From: Paraburkholderia nodosa
GTDB taxonomy: Bacteria > Pseudomonadota > Gammaproteobacteria > Burkholderiales > Burkholderiaceae
Direction of reading: 5' to 3'
DNA length: 64,000 nucleotides
NCBI RefSeq assembly: GCF_001718195.1
Contig: NZ_MCNV01000003.1
Location: forward strand, 434,001 to 498,000
In this document: positions 49,288 through 58,297 of the stretch, in pieces
Numbering within the stretch: position 1 is the first letter of the stretch
Layout of the letters: each line of letters starts with the position of its first letter
Made by a program: the position numbers and the translations under genes
The notes under the pieces: model-generated
Database searches by the model: none
Told to the model about the DNA's origin: nothing
What the model saw: the letters and a program-made list of their open reading frames with translations, nothing else

Positions 49288-50838
49288 TCACTTCGCCCGC
49301 CTCTTGAAGTACGCGTATTTGAAGCCCATCAGCCAAAGCATACCGAAATATAGCGCCGCGAACAGGACGAGGCACGCACCGAGCAACGCGATGCGCTCGA
49401 GCGGCGCATGACGCAGTGCGATCCAGTCGTAGCTGATGGCGCACCAGTGCATCGCCCCGGCCAGCACGAGACATGCCCCGAGCAACTGCACGAAGAACGT
49501 CGCCCAGCCGGAGGACGGCATATAGATGCCGCGGCGGCGCAGCCCGATGAACAGCAGCAGCGCGTTCATGCAGGCGCCGAGGCCGACCGAGAGCGTCAAG
49601 CCCGCGTGCGAGAAGATCGGCACGAAGAGGTAGTTGCTGATCTGCGTGGCGATGAGCACGCCCACACCGATCTTGACCGGCGTCTTGATGTCCTGACGCG
49701 CGTAGAAGCCGGGCGCGAGGATCTTGATGAGGATGAGGCCGACGAGCCCCACGCCGTAGGCCGCGAGCGCGCGGCCCGTCATGATGACGGACGTGGCGTC
49801 GAACTTGCCGTAGTGAAACAGCGTGGCCGTGAGCGGCTCGGCGAAGAAAAAGAGCGCGACGGCCGAAGGCGCGGCAAGCAGGAACGTCACGCGCAGGCCC
49901 CAGTCGAGCAACGCCGAGTACTCGTGCGGATCGGCATCGACGTGCGCTTTCGAGAGGCTCGGCAGCAGGATCGTGCCGAGCGCCACGCCGAGCAGCGCGG
50001 TCGGGAACTCCATCAGGCGGTCGGCGTAGTTGATCCACGACACCGCGCCGGGCCCCAGACGCGAGGCGATATTGGTGTTGATGATGAGGCTGATCTGCGC
50101 GACCGAAACGGCGAACATGGCGGGCACCATCTTCGCGAGCACCCGCTTCACGCCTTTGTGCGCGAGCGCCTTGAGCGGGTTCAGGCCGATGCGCGGCATC
50201 ATGTCGATGCGCTTCAAGCCCGGCAACTGCACGATGAACTGCAGCACGCCGCCGACGATCACGGCCCACGCGAGCGCGTAGACGGGCTGCTTCATGTGCG
50301 GCGCGAAGGCCACTGCCGCCGTGATGAACGAGACATTGAGCAGCACCGGCGCGAACGCGGGCAGCGAGAACTGCTTGTACGTGTTGAGCACGCCCGACGC
50401 GAGCGACGTCAGCGAGATGAACACGATATAGGGGAACATGATGCGCGTCATCGTGACGGCAAGCGGGAACGCTTGCCCGTCGCTCTTCAAGCCCGACGCG
50501 ACCACGATCACGACGAACGATGCGCCGAAAATGCCGAGCAACGAGAGGACGGCGAGCACCCAGGCAAGCACGGTCGAGGTGGCGTCGACCAGCGCGCGTG
50601 TGGCGTCGTGGCCCTTCTGGTTCTTGAACTCCGCGAGAATCGGCACGAACGCCTGCGAAAAGGCGCCCTCCGCCGAGATGCGGCGCAGCAGGTTGGGAAT
50701 ACGAAACGCGACGTAGAAAGCGTCGGTGTACTGGCTCGCACCGAAGGCGCGCGCAATCAGCGTTTCTCGGGCCAGACCGGTCACGCGCGACAGCAGCGTG
50801 AAGCCGCTGACTGTCAGCAGGGCTCGGAATAGATTCAT
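49288..50838 (-). CDS. murJ: Lipid II flippase MurJ
   Basis: Flips lipid II across the inner membrane for peptidoglycan assembly. 516 residues, about 14 hydrophobic segments, with the MOP-superfamily/MurJ signatures LSRVTGLARETLIARAFGAS, DAFYVAFRIPNLLRR, and SAEGAFSQAFVPI. ATG at 50838 matches the family start (MNLFRALLTVSGFTLLSR). A perfect TATAAT lies only 9 bases before the ATG, with no Shine-Dalgarno. Divergent from rpsT. Confidence 0.96.
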   Translation of the reverse strand: MNLFRALLTVSGFTLLSRVTGLARETLIARAFGASQYTDAFYVAFRIPNLLRRISAEGAFSQAFVPILAEFKNQKGHDATRALVDATSTVLAWVLAVLSLLGIFGASFVVIVVASGLKSDGQAFPLAVTMTRIMFPYIVFISLTSLASGVLNTYKQFSLPAFAPVLLNVSFITAAVAFAPHMKQPVYALAWAVIVGGVLQFIVQLPGLKRIDMMPRIGLNPLKALAHKGVKRVLAKMVPAMFAVSVAQISLIINTNIASRLGPGAVSWINYADRLMEFPTALLGVALGTILLPSLSKAHVDADPHEYSALLDWGLRVTFLLAAPSAVALFFFAEPLTATLFHYGKFDATSVIMTGRALAAYGVGLVGLILIKILAPGFYARQDIKTPVKIGVGVLIATQISNYLFVPIFSHAGLTLSVGLGACMNALLLFIGLRRRGIYMPSSGWATFFVQLLGACLVLAGAMHWCAISYDWIALRHAPLERIALLGACLVLFAALYFGMLWLMGFKYAYFKRRAK

Positions 50839-50847
50839 GGGGCGGTC

Positions 50848-50853
50848 ATTATA
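50848..50853 (-). promoter_or_regulatory. TATAAT box immediately before murJ
   Basis: Perfect -10 hexamer on the minus strand; the expected start point falls at about 50841, 3 bases before the murJ ATG. The -35 position is poor (CGCGAT). Confidence 0.5.
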
Positions 50854-51018
50854 CGGGCGTCGTCCGCTCCATCGCGGATGCGCAGCGCAAAGGTCGGCGC
50901 AAAACCCCGCACGACGCCGCAGGCGAGCGGGAGGCAAAGACCAGGCGCGCTGATTGTGACCGTGTCGCGTGAAAGGCGTTCACGTCCGGCGGCGCTTGTC
51001 TTCGCTATCGCACTGTGA

Positions 51019-51048
51019 TTGCCACCCTCATGATTCTGTTGCTATAAT
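51019..51048 (+). promoter_or_regulatory. rpsT promoter
   Basis: TTGCCA (51019-51024), 18-bp spacer, perfect TATAAT (51043-51048). The leader would be about 220 bases, long enough for the leader-based control known for S20 in E. coli. Confidence 0.7.
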
Positions 51049-51274
51049 TATCGATTCGAGTTCTCCTAGAGGGCTCGAAACGCGTCTTGGAAAGGGGGCG
51101 GGAAAGCGTCGGCAACCCGGCGTCAGCAACCCGCTCTGGCACAAAAGGCGCGGCTGGTTGAGCGAAACTCAGCTGGCAAATACCGTTTTGAACGTTTGAG
51201 GCATCGCTGCCGGTCGTTCAAATCCAGGCAAAGAGCGTCGGTCGCGCCACGCTCCGCAATCACAAGGAATCGCA

Positions 51275-51547
51275 ATGGCAAACTCCGCACAAGCACGCAA
51301 GCGCGCCCGTCAGGCCGCGAAAGCAAACTCGCACAACTCGGCACTGCGCTCGAAGTTCCGCACCGCCATCAAGGCTGTTCGCAAGGCAATCGACGCCGGC
51401 GACCAGGCTAAGGCTGCTGAAGTTCTGAAGGCCTCGGGCAAGACGCTCGACATCATCGCCGACAAGAAGATCGTTCACAAGAACAAGGCCGCTCGCCATA
51501 AGAGCCGCCTGGCTGCTGCCGTCAAGGCAATGCAAGCCGCGCAGTAA
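51275..51547 (+). CDS. rpsT: 30S ribosomal protein S20
   Basis: 90-residue primary binder of 16S rRNA. The sequence starts [14 protein letters not shown] and is Lys/Ala-rich throughout ([21 protein letters not shown]), as S20 always is. AAGGAA 6 bases before the ATG. Monocistronic, with its own promoter and terminator. Confidence 0.97.
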   Translation: MANSAQARKRARQAAKANSHNSALRSKFRTAIKAVRKAIDAGDQAKAAEVLKASGKTLDIIADKKIVHKNKAARHKSRLAAAVKAMQAAQ

Positions 51548-51600
51548 AGAGATCCGGATTGCCGGCCACGGCTGGCATCCCCTCTTTGAGCTGCACCACA

Positions 51601-51624
51601 AAAAACCCGCCTCGGCGGGTTTTT
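51601..51624 (+). terminator. rpsT terminator
   Basis: AAAACCCGC/GCGGGTTTT stem around CTCG, then T run. Confidence 0.9.
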
Positions 51625-51639
51625 GTTTCTGTCGGGCGC

Positions 51640-51661
51640 AAAAAAACCCGCCGAGGCGGGT
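51640..51661 (-). terminator. Terminator of the DUF3579 gene
   Basis: ACCCGC/GCGGGT stem around CGAG with seven A on the plus strand, i.e. a T run for leftward transcription. Nearly the same stem as the rpsT terminator 22 bp away. Confidence 0.85.
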
Positions 51662-51685
51662 CCGTCCGTTGCCTTCGCCGCGCCG

Positions 51686-52033
51686 TCAGCGCACGTTGGC
51701 TTGCTGCGTGGCGTGGTCGTGAGGCAGTTCGCACGCCTCGGTCACGACGAGGTCGTTGTCCTTCGCGAAGTTCATCACGAAATTGAAGGCCATGGGCTCG
51801 ATGTCCTTCAGGCGCGAGTCCAGCACGACGACCTTGAGGTCGCCGATCATCGTCGGGCGCACATAGAGCGAGTAGCGCAGATACGCATTCGGGCCGCGAG
51901 CATTGGCCGACGCTTTCGGACCAAAGCTCGACATCACCCCGGCGAGGCGCTCCGACCAGTCACTCGGACGAAACTTCTTCCCCGCGCTGGTGATGCCTTG
52001 AATGAAGTATTCGGTTGGAGCTTCGTCGGCCAT
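51686..52033 (-). CDS. DUF3579-family protein
   Basis: 115 residues with EYFIQGITSAGKKFRPSDW, LAGVMSSFG, YLRYSLYVRPTM and VMNFAKDNDLVV, the pattern of betaproteobacterial DUF3579 proteins; function unknown. The ATG at 52033 begins the conserved part; the longer upstream opening is not supported. It is the only gene leftward of the TATAAT at 52397-52402. Confidence 0.85.
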   Translation of the reverse strand: MADEAPTEYFIQGITSAGKKFRPSDWSERLAGVMSSFGPKASANARGPNAYLRYSLYVRPTMIGDLKVVVLDSRLKDIEPMAFNFVMNFAKDNDLVVTEACELPHDHATQQANVR

Positions 52034-52396
52034 GCAGGAGTACCTGTGTGTGTAGCTGCTGGGTGCGTTTGCAGCGTGTAACGGCGGCACGAGCGCTGCG
52101 CCCGCGCGGGTACCGCGGAACGCCGGCCGCGGGGGTCGCCCGCCGCCACACGCATGGACAGTCCGATGGATAGGAAACGGCTGCCGCGCATCCCGCCTGG
52201 CGTAAAGTCTCGATAATCGCCGCCGACGCGTGTCGCAAGCAGGTCTCGCAACGGGATCGACAAGACGATTTCGCGGCGCACTGCCAGTCGGCGCACAGGC
52301 CGCTCCAGCGGGCTTGCCTGGCGCGGCCGCGAGGTGTTGCCACCTTGCCGTCACACACGTTCAGGGCCCGTTTGTCGTGCCTAAGAAATCTCTGGG

Positions 52397-52402
52397 ATTA
52401 TA
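52397..52402 (-). promoter_or_regulatory. Leftward TATAAT box
   Basis: Perfect -10 hexamer on the minus strand (GCGCTATAATCCC context); no good -35. Nearest leftward gene starts about 360 bp away. Confidence 0.4.
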
Positions 52403-52601
52403 GCGCACTGACCGTTTTGACGCAGTGCACACAAGGCACTTGAAAGGCTGGATCCGGGCTCTCGCGCTGCCCGCAAAACAGGCACGAAAGCCGTCGCAAA
52501 AGTGCCACCCACCGTACGCCGGGCCGCCCTGCCTATATTTTGGGCAACTCGTCAAAATGCGTAAAATCCTTTATGCTGCTTTGACTTACCACCAACCGCA
52601 G

Positions 52602-52655
52602 CGGCGTCGCCGGCCCAATCCTGTAGTTCGAGGCCGGATCGGGCGCCGTTTTTGT
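52602..52655 (+). promoter_or_regulatory. Terminator-like hairpin directly before argF
   Basis: CCGGCC (52610-52615) pairs with GGCCGG (52632-52637), CGGCG (52602-52606) with CGCCG (52644-52648), then a T-rich run (TTTTTGTTT) ending 4 bases before the ATG. Confidence 0.4.
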
Positions 52656-52658
52656 TTC

Positions 52659-53588
52659 ATGACCTCCCGGACCATACGCCATTACCTGCAGTTCAAGGAT
52701 TTCTCCCTTGACGAATATGAATATGTGCTGGAGCGTGCGCGCATCCTGAAGCGCAAGTTCAAGAACTACGAGACCTATCACCCGCTGCACGACCGCACGC
52801 TGGCGATGATCTTCGAGAAGAGCTCCACGCGCACGCGCCTTTCGTTCGAAGCGGGTATCTTCCAGCTGGGCGGCCACGCGGTGTTCATGAACACGCGCGA
52901 CACGCAGCTCGGCCGCGGCGAGCCGATCGAAGATTCGGCGCAGGTCATCTCGCGCATGGTCGACATCATCATGATCCGCACATTCGGCCAGGACATCCTG
53001 CAGCGCTTCGCCGAAAGCTCGCGCGTGCCGGTCATCAACGGTCTCACGAACGAGTACCACCCCTGCCAGGTGCTGGCCGACATCTTCACGTACTACGAGC
53101 ACCGCGGTCCGATCCGCGGCAAGACCGTGGCGTGGGTCGGCGACGCCAACAACATGCTCTACACGTGGATCGAAGCTGCGCAAATCCTCGGCTTCAAGCT
53201 GCGCATCTCCACGCCGCCGGGTTATCCGCTCGATCCGGCGCTGGTCGCGCCGGAAAGCAAACCGTTCTACGAAGTGTTCGACGACCCGCACGACGCCTGC
53301 GACGGCGCCGACCTCGTCACGACCGACGTCTGGACCAGCATGGGCTTCGAGGCCGAAAACGAAGCGCGCAAGCAGGCCTTCGCCGACTGGTGCGTGGACG
53401 CGCCGATGATGGCCCGCGCCAACGCCGATGCGCTTTTCATGCACTGCCTGCCCGCGCACCGCGGCGAGGAAGTGAGCGCCGAGGTGATCGACGGCCCGCA
53501 GAGCGTAGTCTGGGACGAGGCGGAAAACCGCCTGCACGTGCAGAAGGCGCTCATGGAGTTCCTGCTGCTCGGCCGCCTGAACCACTGA
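52659..53588 (+). CDS. argF: Ornithine carbamoyltransferase
   Basis: Makes citrulline from ornithine and carbamoyl phosphate (arginine biosynthesis). 309 residues: carbamoyl-phosphate loop SSTRTRLSFE, NEYHPCQVLADIFT, GDANNMLYTW, DVWTSMGFE and the ornithine-side HCLPAHRGEE. The ATG at 52659 follows a T-rich tract with no Shine-Dalgarno, but it is where homologous proteins begin (MTSRTIRHYLQFKDFS). Confidence 0.96.
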   Translation: MTSRTIRHYLQFKDFSLDEYEYVLERARILKRKFKNYETYHPLHDRTLAMIFEKSSTRTRLSFEAGIFQLGGHAVFMNTRDTQLGRGEPIEDSAQVISRMVDIIMIRTFGQDILQRFAESSRVPVINGLTNEYHPCQVLADIFTYYEHRGPIRGKTVAWVGDANNMLYTWIEAAQILGFKLRISTPPGYPLDPALVAPESKPFYEVFDDPHDACDGADLVTTDVWTSMGFEAENEARKQAFADWCVDAPMMARANADALFMHCLPAHRGEEVSAEVIDGPQSVVWDEAENRLHVQKALMEFLLLGRLNH

Positions 53589-53611
53589 GCCTCGCGCACA
53601 TCACCAAGAAG

Positions 53612-53638
53612 AAAGCCGACCTGAAAGTCGGCTTTTTT
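53612..53638 (+). terminator. argF terminator
   Basis: 9-bp stem AAAGCCGAC/GTCGGCTTT, CTGAAA loop, T run. Convergent with the IclR gene. Confidence 0.9.
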
Positions 53639-53666
53639 GTGCGCGCTGCGGCGCGCGCCTCGTTCA

Positions 53667-54482
53667 TCAGACCGTTTCACCAAGACGGCGCGCCAGCGAC
53701 TTCAGAAGCGGCGCCACGCGCTCGCGAAACACCTCGGGGCCCATCGACGAAGCCGGCCCGCTGCAGCTGAGCACGAGCCAGCGACGCTCGCGCGGCTCGC
53801 GAAACGGCACCGCCACCGCGTTGACGTCTTCGTGCCAGTCGCGAAACGAATAGCAGCACCCCTCCTTGCCGAACACCTCGATCTCGTGTTTCGCGGCCGC
53901 AACCAACGCCGGCCCTTCGGCGCCCGCTGTCTTCTCCAGTTCCGCGAACAACGCCATCCGCACATCGATGGGCTGCACGGCCAGATACGCGCGGCCCATC
54001 GAACTCGTCAGCATCGAGAGCCGCGAGCCCGACGCGAGGCCGAGCGTGAGCGCCGTCTCGCTGCGGATCGTCTCCAGATAGATCACGTCGAGGCCGTCAC
54101 GGCACCCCAGCGACACCGCGGCGCCCACCTCGCGCGCGAATGCGCGCATATGCGGGCGGGCGAGTTCGAGCGTGTCCGTGCCGGAAAGCAGCGCAAAGCC
54201 GAGCGACAGCACCCCGGCGTCGAGCGCATATTTGCCTAGCGATTCGTCAAAGCGCAGATAGCCGAGCACGGTGAGCGTGTATGCGAGCCGGTTCACGGTC
54301 GCCTTGGGCAGGCCCGTGCGCTCCACGAAATCGCGGTTGCCGAGCAGCGTCTCGCCGGGGCGGAATGCCCGCAGCAGGTCGAGCCCGCGGGCGAGCGCCA
54401 CGACGAACTTGCGCTCGTCGACCGGCCCCTCGGCCAGCGAAGCAGAAAAAGAGGAAGTCGTAGTCATTCCGGATGCAGACAT
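53667..54482 (-). CDS. IclR-family regulator
   Basis: 271 residues: winged HTH at about residues 25-85 (FVERTGLPKATVNRLAYTL) and the IclR effector domain (GCRDGLDVIYLETIRSE, SSMGRAYLAV, FRDWHEDVNAVAVPF). Divergent from gcdH with a perfect palindrome between, so it most likely controls glutaryl-CoA (lysine/aromatic) breakdown. A second ATG five codons in is an alternative start. Confidence 0.9.
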   Translation of the reverse strand: MSASGMTTTSSFSASLAEGPVDERKFVVALARGLDLLRAFRPGETLLGNRDFVERTGLPKATVNRLAYTLTVLGYLRFDESLGKYALDAGVLSLGFALLSGTDTLELARPHMRAFAREVGAAVSLGCRDGLDVIYLETIRSETALTLGLASGSRLSMLTSSMGRAYLAVQPIDVRMALFAELEKTAGAEGPALVAAAKHEIEVFGKEGCCYSFRDWHEDVNAVAVPFREPRERRWLVLSCSGPASSMGPEVFRERVAPLLKSLARRLGETV

Positions 54483-54523
54483 GGGCGCCCTGGTGCTACA
54501 CTAAAGTCAATTTGCAAAACATT

Positions 54524-54540
54524 GTTCCGCATAGCGGAAC
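54524..54540. promoter_or_regulatory. IclR operator candidate
   Basis: GTTCCGC-ATA-GCGGAAC, a perfect 7-bp-arm palindrome between the IclR start (54482) and gcdH start (54595). Confidence 0.75.
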
Positions 54541-54594
54541 TCACGTCAAGCGCAAATCTGCCCATTTCAAGGATTTGAGGAAAGGAGAGACACC

Positions 54595-55785
54595 ATGGCC
54601 GCACACGCCCAGTTCCATTGGGAAGACCCGCTTCTGCTCGACCAGCAGCTCACCGAAGAGGAGCGCATGGTGCGCGACGCCGCCGCCGCGTATGCCCAGG
54701 ACAAGCTCGCGCCGCGCGTGCTGGAAGCGTTCCGCCACGAGAAGACAGACGCCTCGATCTTCCGCGAGATGGGCGAAGTCGGCCTGCTCGGCCCGACGAT
54801 TCCCGAGCAATACGGCGGCCCCGGCCTCAATTACGTCGCCTATGGCCTCATCGCGCGCGAAGTCGAGCGCATCGACTCGGGCTATCGCTCGATGATGTCG
54901 GTGCAGTCGTCGCTCGTGATGGTGCCGATCTTCGAATTCGGCTCGCAAGCGCAAAAGCAGAAGTACCTGCCCAAGCTCGCCAGCGGCGAATGGATCGGCT
55001 GCTTCGGTCTCACGGAGCCGAACCACGGCTCGGACCCGGGCAGCATGGTCACGCGCGCGAAGAAAGTGAACGGCGGCTACGCGCTCTCGGGCGCGAAGAT
55101 GTGGATCACGAACTCGCCGATCGCCGATGTTTTCGTCGTCTGGGCGAAGCTCGAAGAAGACGGCAAGGACGACATCCGCGGCTTCATTCTGGAGAAGGGC
55201 TGGAAGGGTCTGTCGGCGCCGGCTATCCATGGCAAGGTGGGTCTGCGCGCTTCGATCACCGGCGAAATCGTGCTCGACGAAGTGTTCGTGCCGGAAGAAA
55301 ACCTCATGCCGGGCGTGAAGGGCTTGCGCGGTCCGTTCACCTGCCTGAACTCGGCGCGCTACGGCATTGCCTGGGGCGCGCTCGGCGCCGCGGAATCGTG
55401 CTGGCACACCGCGCGCCAGTACGTGCTCGACCGCAAGCAGTTCGGCCGCCCGCTTGCCGCGAACCAGCTGATCCAGAAGAAGCTCGCCGACATGCAAACG
55501 GAAATCACGCTCGGGCTGCAGGGCTGCCTGCGTCTTGGCCGCATGAAGGACGAAGGCACGGCGGCCGTCGAGATCACGTCGATCATGAAGCGCAACTCGT
55601 GCGGCAAGTCGCTCGACATCGCGCGTCTCGCCCGCGACATGCTGGGCGGCAACGGCATTTCCGACGAGTTCGGCGTGGCGCGCCACCTCGTGAATCTCGA
55701 AGTGGTGAACACGTACGAAGGCACGCACGACATCCACGCGCTGATCCTCGGCCGCGCACAAACGGGCATTCAGGCGTTCTTCTGA
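54595..55785 (+). CDS. gcdH: Glutaryl-CoA dehydrogenase
   Basis: FAD enzyme converting glutaryl-CoA to crotonyl-CoA in lysine, tryptophan and aromatic catabolism. 396 residues, acyl-CoA dehydrogenase fold, with [32 protein letters not shown], and the catalytic base E375 in [17 protein letters not shown], which matches the glutaryl-CoA subgroup, as does the [15 protein letters not shown] segment with its carboxylate-binding Arg. AAGGAGAG lies 6 bases before the ATG. Confidence 0.95.
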   Translation: MAAHAQFHWEDPLLLDQQLTEEERMVRDAAAAYAQDKLAPRVLEAFRHEKTDASIFREMGEVGLLGPTIPEQYGGPGLNYVAYGLIAREVERIDSGYRSMMSVQSSLVMVPIFEFGSQAQKQKYLPKLASGEWIGCFGLTEPNHGSDPGSMVTRAKKVNGGYALSGAKMWITNSPIADVFVVWAKLEEDGKDDIRGFILEKGWKGLSAPAIHGKVGLRASITGEIVLDEVFVPEENLMPGVKGLRGPFTCLNSARYGIAWGALGAAESCWHTARQYVLDRKQFGRPLAANQLIQKKLADMQTEITLGLQGCLRLGRMKDEGTAAVEITSIMKRNSCGKSLDIARLARDMLGGNGISDEFGVARHLVNLEVVNTYEGTHDIHALILGRAQTGIQAFF

Positions 55786-55815
55786 TCGCCGCCCTGCCCG
55801 GCTTCGCCGGCGCAT

Positions 55816-55852
55816 GAAAAAACGCCGCACGATTCGTTTCGTGCGGCGTTTC
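55816..55852 (-). terminator. Terminator shared by gcdH and peroxiredoxin
   Basis: 13-bp perfect stem AAACGCCGCACGA and complement, 6-base loop. The A run at its left gives a full T run for the leftward peroxiredoxin transcript; the rightward T run is short. Confidence 0.85.
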
Positions 55853-55890
55853 TGTTTCGGCGCCCGTGACGCGGACGCTGGCCGAACGGC

Positions 55891-56529
55891 TTACTTGTTG
55901 GGCTGCGGTGTCATGCGCAGATACGGACGCAGGGCCTTGTAGCCCTTCGGGAACTTCTGCTTGAGGACTTCCTCGTCCTTCAGCGACGGCACGATCACGA
56001 CGTCGTCGCCCTGCTTCCAGTTGCCGGGCGTCGCGACCTGATAGTTGTCGGTGAGCTGCAGCGAGTCGATCACGCGCAGCACCTCGTCGAAGTTGCGGCC
56101 CGTGCTCGCCGGATAGGTGATGATGAGGCGCACCTTCTTGTTCGGGTCGATCACGAAGAGCGAGCGCACAGTGAGCGTCTCATTCGCGTTCGGATGGATC
56201 ATGTCGTACAGCGTGGACACCTTGCGGTCGCCGTCCGCGAGAATCGGGAAGCCGACGTTAGCGGCTTGCGTCTCGTTGATGTCCTTGATCCACTCGTTGT
56301 GCGACTGGGCGCTATCCACCGAAAGCGCAATCGTCTTCACGTTGCGCTTCTCGAATTCGTCCTTGAGCCTGGCGGTCAGGCCAAGCTCGGTCGTGCAGAC
56401 CGGCGTGAAGTCGGCCGGGTGTGAAAACAGCACGCCCCAGCTATTGCCGAGCCACTCGTGAAACTTGATGCGGCCAATGCTCGAATCCTGCTCGAAGTCG
56501 GGTGCGATATCGCCAAGACGTAGACTCAT
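55891..56529 (-). CDS. 1-Cys peroxiredoxin (Prx6 type)
   Basis: Reduces H2O2 and organic peroxides using a single peroxidatic cysteine, C45 in HPADFTPVCTTELG. 212 residues, with the long C-terminal domain of the Prx6 subfamily (TGRNFDEVLRVIDSLQL, GDDVVIVPSL). ATG at 56529 has AGAGGA 8 bases before it; the open frame beyond is excluded. Confidence 0.94.
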   Translation of the reverse strand: MSLRLGDIAPDFEQDSSIGRIKFHEWLGNSWGVLFSHPADFTPVCTTELGLTARLKDEFEKRNVKTIALSVDSAQSHNEWIKDINETQAANVGFPILADGDRKVSTLYDMIHPNANETLTVRSLFVIDPNKKVRLIITYPASTGRNFDEVLRVIDSLQLTDNYQVATPGNWKQGDDVVIVPSLKDEEVLKQKFPKGYKALRPYLRMTPQPNK

Positions 56530-56887
56530 GGTGCGGTTCCTCTGAACGAAGTGAACGGGTTTGATCGAACCGGCGCGCGCTGCCCGTTGATCCAGTAGAC
56601 GTTTACAACACTCAAGCATACAGGCCCAGGTTGCGCCCCGCGAACGAACATCGGCTCACACCGGTATGAGTTTTTGTAATTTTGAGCCGATTGGAGGAAA
56701 CTTTAGGTGCCGGATCAAATCAATGACTCACCTCGCGATTATTTGTGAGCGGGATCCAGAGCCCCGTCCATACACGCTCGCGGGAACGGATCGTGCGAAC
56801 TCGCAGGTCGTGGCGGCGCGTCATGCTTGCCAGCGCCCGTATCTTTGTTACGATTCACGCGTGATGTGACACGATGGGAGCCAGTCA

Positions 56888-57190
56888 ATGTCAGAAGTCA
56901 ACAAGGAGAGGCTGATGTCCGATATCAAAACCGTCCTCGCGGACGCAGAGGACCTGCTCAAGCAGGCTGCGAGCGCTACGGGTGAGCGCGCTTCGGAATT
57001 GCGCGAAACGGCACTCTCGCGTCTGAAGCAGGCAAAAGAGAAGGCCGCCGACGTCCAGGTGGTCGTGGTCGAGAAAGGCAAGAAAGCGGCCCGCGCCACC
57101 GACGACTATGTCCACGAGCATCCGTGGGCGTCGATCGGGATCGCCGCCGGCGTGGGCGTGCTGGTCGGATTGCTGATCAACCGCAAATAA
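56888..57190 (+). CDS. DUF883 (ElaB/YqjD/YgaM) membrane-anchored protein
   Basis: 100 residues: an amphipathic helical domain (ADAEDLLKQAASATGERASE) and one C-terminal membrane segment (ASIGIAAGVGVLVGLLINRK) with the family end HPWASIGIAAGVGVLVG. E. coli YqjD of this family binds stationary-phase ribosomes. Two starts are possible: ATG 56888 with GGGAG 7 bases away, and ATG 56915 with a better AAGGAG. Heads a yqjD-yqjE-like trio. Confidence 0.9.
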   Translation: MSEVNKERLMSDIKTVLADAEDLLKQAASATGERASELRETALSRLKQAKEKAADVQVVVVEKGKKAARATDDYVHEHPWASIGIAAGVGVLVGLLINRK

Positions 57191-57395
57191 AGCAGCGCTC
57201 GCCGCGCTACGCGAGTGGGCTCCGGGCCCCTCGCGCGGCGCGCTCGACCAGGCGCTGGCAGCGCTTGCCTGACGGCTTTTCGTTGGCGCGGCCCACCGCA
57301 CCGCTTGGTCTCGCCGGGCAATTCAGCCCGCTGTCTTTTGTTGCGTTTTTTCTTGCGCATTGCTCGGGCATCCGCCTGCGCCACCTGCCATCGCC

Positions 57396-57782
57396 ATGAC
57401 GACAGACACCCACTCGCAGCGACACGAACACGGGCCGTTGCGCCGACTGCTCGGCTCCGCGTCCGCGATGCTACAGACGCGGCTAGAACTGATCGGCATC
57501 GAACTCGCCGAGGAGAAGGACCGCCTCATCGGCGTGCTCTTTCTTGGCCTCGCGGGGATGATGTTCGCGATGCTTGCCCTGATCGCGCTCACGGCGCTCG
57601 TTGCCATCGCCTTCTGGGACACGTACCGCTGGGAGGCGCTCGCCGGTCTCACGGTCGTCTACGCGATCGCGGCCATTTTCTGCGGCCTGAAGGCGCGCCG
57701 CGGGCTGCACACCGCGCCACTCGTCTTCCAGGCGACGCTCGAGGAATTCGAGAAAGACCGAGACGCCCTGCGCAACCCCTAG
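57396..57782 (+). CDS. YqjE-like (phage-holin family DUF1469) membrane protein
   Basis: 128 residues with two adjacent membrane segments (VLFLGLAGMMFAMLALIALT and ALAGLTVVYAIAAIFCGL) after a charged helix (ELIGIELAEEKDRL). It follows the YqjD-like gene, as in E. coli. Not a phage gene here, despite the family name. No good Shine-Dalgarno before the ATG. Confidence 0.85.
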   Translation: MTTDTHSQRHEHGPLRRLLGSASAMLQTRLELIGIELAEEKDRLIGVLFLGLAGMMFAMLALIALTALVAIAFWDTYRWEALAGLTVVYAIAAIFCGLKARRGLHTAPLVFQATLEEFEKDRDALRNP

Positions 57783-57797
57783 CCGCGAGCCGACGCC

Positions 57798-58265
57798 ATG
57801 AATCAACCTCGACCGGACACTGCTTTTCGCCCCCGCCGCGGCCGCGCGCACGATCTGTCGACGCCGCAGCTGCGCGCCCTGCGCAAGGAATTGCTGCTCG
57901 TGCGAGCGAGCGTCGAGCGTGCCGAAATGGCCGAAGCGCTCGTCGACATCCGCGCGACGGTTACGAACTTCAGCTGGCTGCGGTTCGTCGTGCCCGGATT
58001 CAGTCGCTCAGGCGGCGGCGTGGCTTCCGGCCTCGGCAGCCTGCTCAAGGAATATCCGCTGGTCAGTTCGCTCATCTCGCTCATCGTGGCAAAGCCGCTG
58101 CGTACGAGCATCGTCTCGGCTGCGCGCCCCGTCATCAAGTGGGGCGGCCTCGCTTTTACGGCGTGGGAAGCGTATCGCGTTTGGCAGCAGGTGCGGCGTC
58201 AGCGCGGCACCTCTGCGAACCGGCCTGCCCGCGACAAGTCCGACGAAGACGACCTCACCGGCTGA
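57798..58265 (+). CDS. YqjK-position hypothetical protein (possibly DUF3318)
   Basis: 155 residues: a charged helical N-terminal half (LRALRKELLLVRASVERAEM), hydrophobic stretches around residues 65-100 (LVSSLISLIVAKPLR), and a polar tail. It follows the YqjE-like gene by 15 bp and completes a three-gene membrane cluster. The family assignment is tentative. Confidence 0.72.
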   Translation: MNQPRPDTAFRPRRGRAHDLSTPQLRALRKELLLVRASVERAEMAEALVDIRATVTNFSWLRFVVPGFSRSGGGVASGLGSLLKEYPLVSSLISLIVAKPLRTSIVSAARPVIKWGGLAFTAWEAYRVWQQVRRQRGTSANRPARDKSDEDDLTG

Positions 58266-58297
58266 TCACCGCCGCCCGCGGCAGCCCTCCAGGCCGT

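Larger units (their letters stand above)
50839..51274. other. Divergent intergenic region, murJ / rpsT
   Basis: 436 bp with a murJ -10 box at the left, the rpsT promoter in the middle, and about 220 bases of rpsT leader. No gene. Confidence 0.7.
52034..52658. other. Divergent intergenic region, DUF3579 gene / argF
   Basis: 625 bp, no gene. It holds a leftward -10 box (52397-52402), a possible argF promoter (TTGGGC 52540, TAAAAT 52562) and a hairpin just before argF. Confidence 0.6.

Noticed and set aside
51212..51230. GTTCAAATCC resembling a tRNA T-loop
   Set aside because: Flanking bases do not form the T stem and no acceptor, anticodon or D arm can be drawn; it lies in the rpsT leader.
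57396..57782. Prophage remnant suggested by the holin-family name
   Set aside because: The gene is a YqjE-type chromosomal membrane protein in its usual yqjD-yqjE order; no phage genes surround it.
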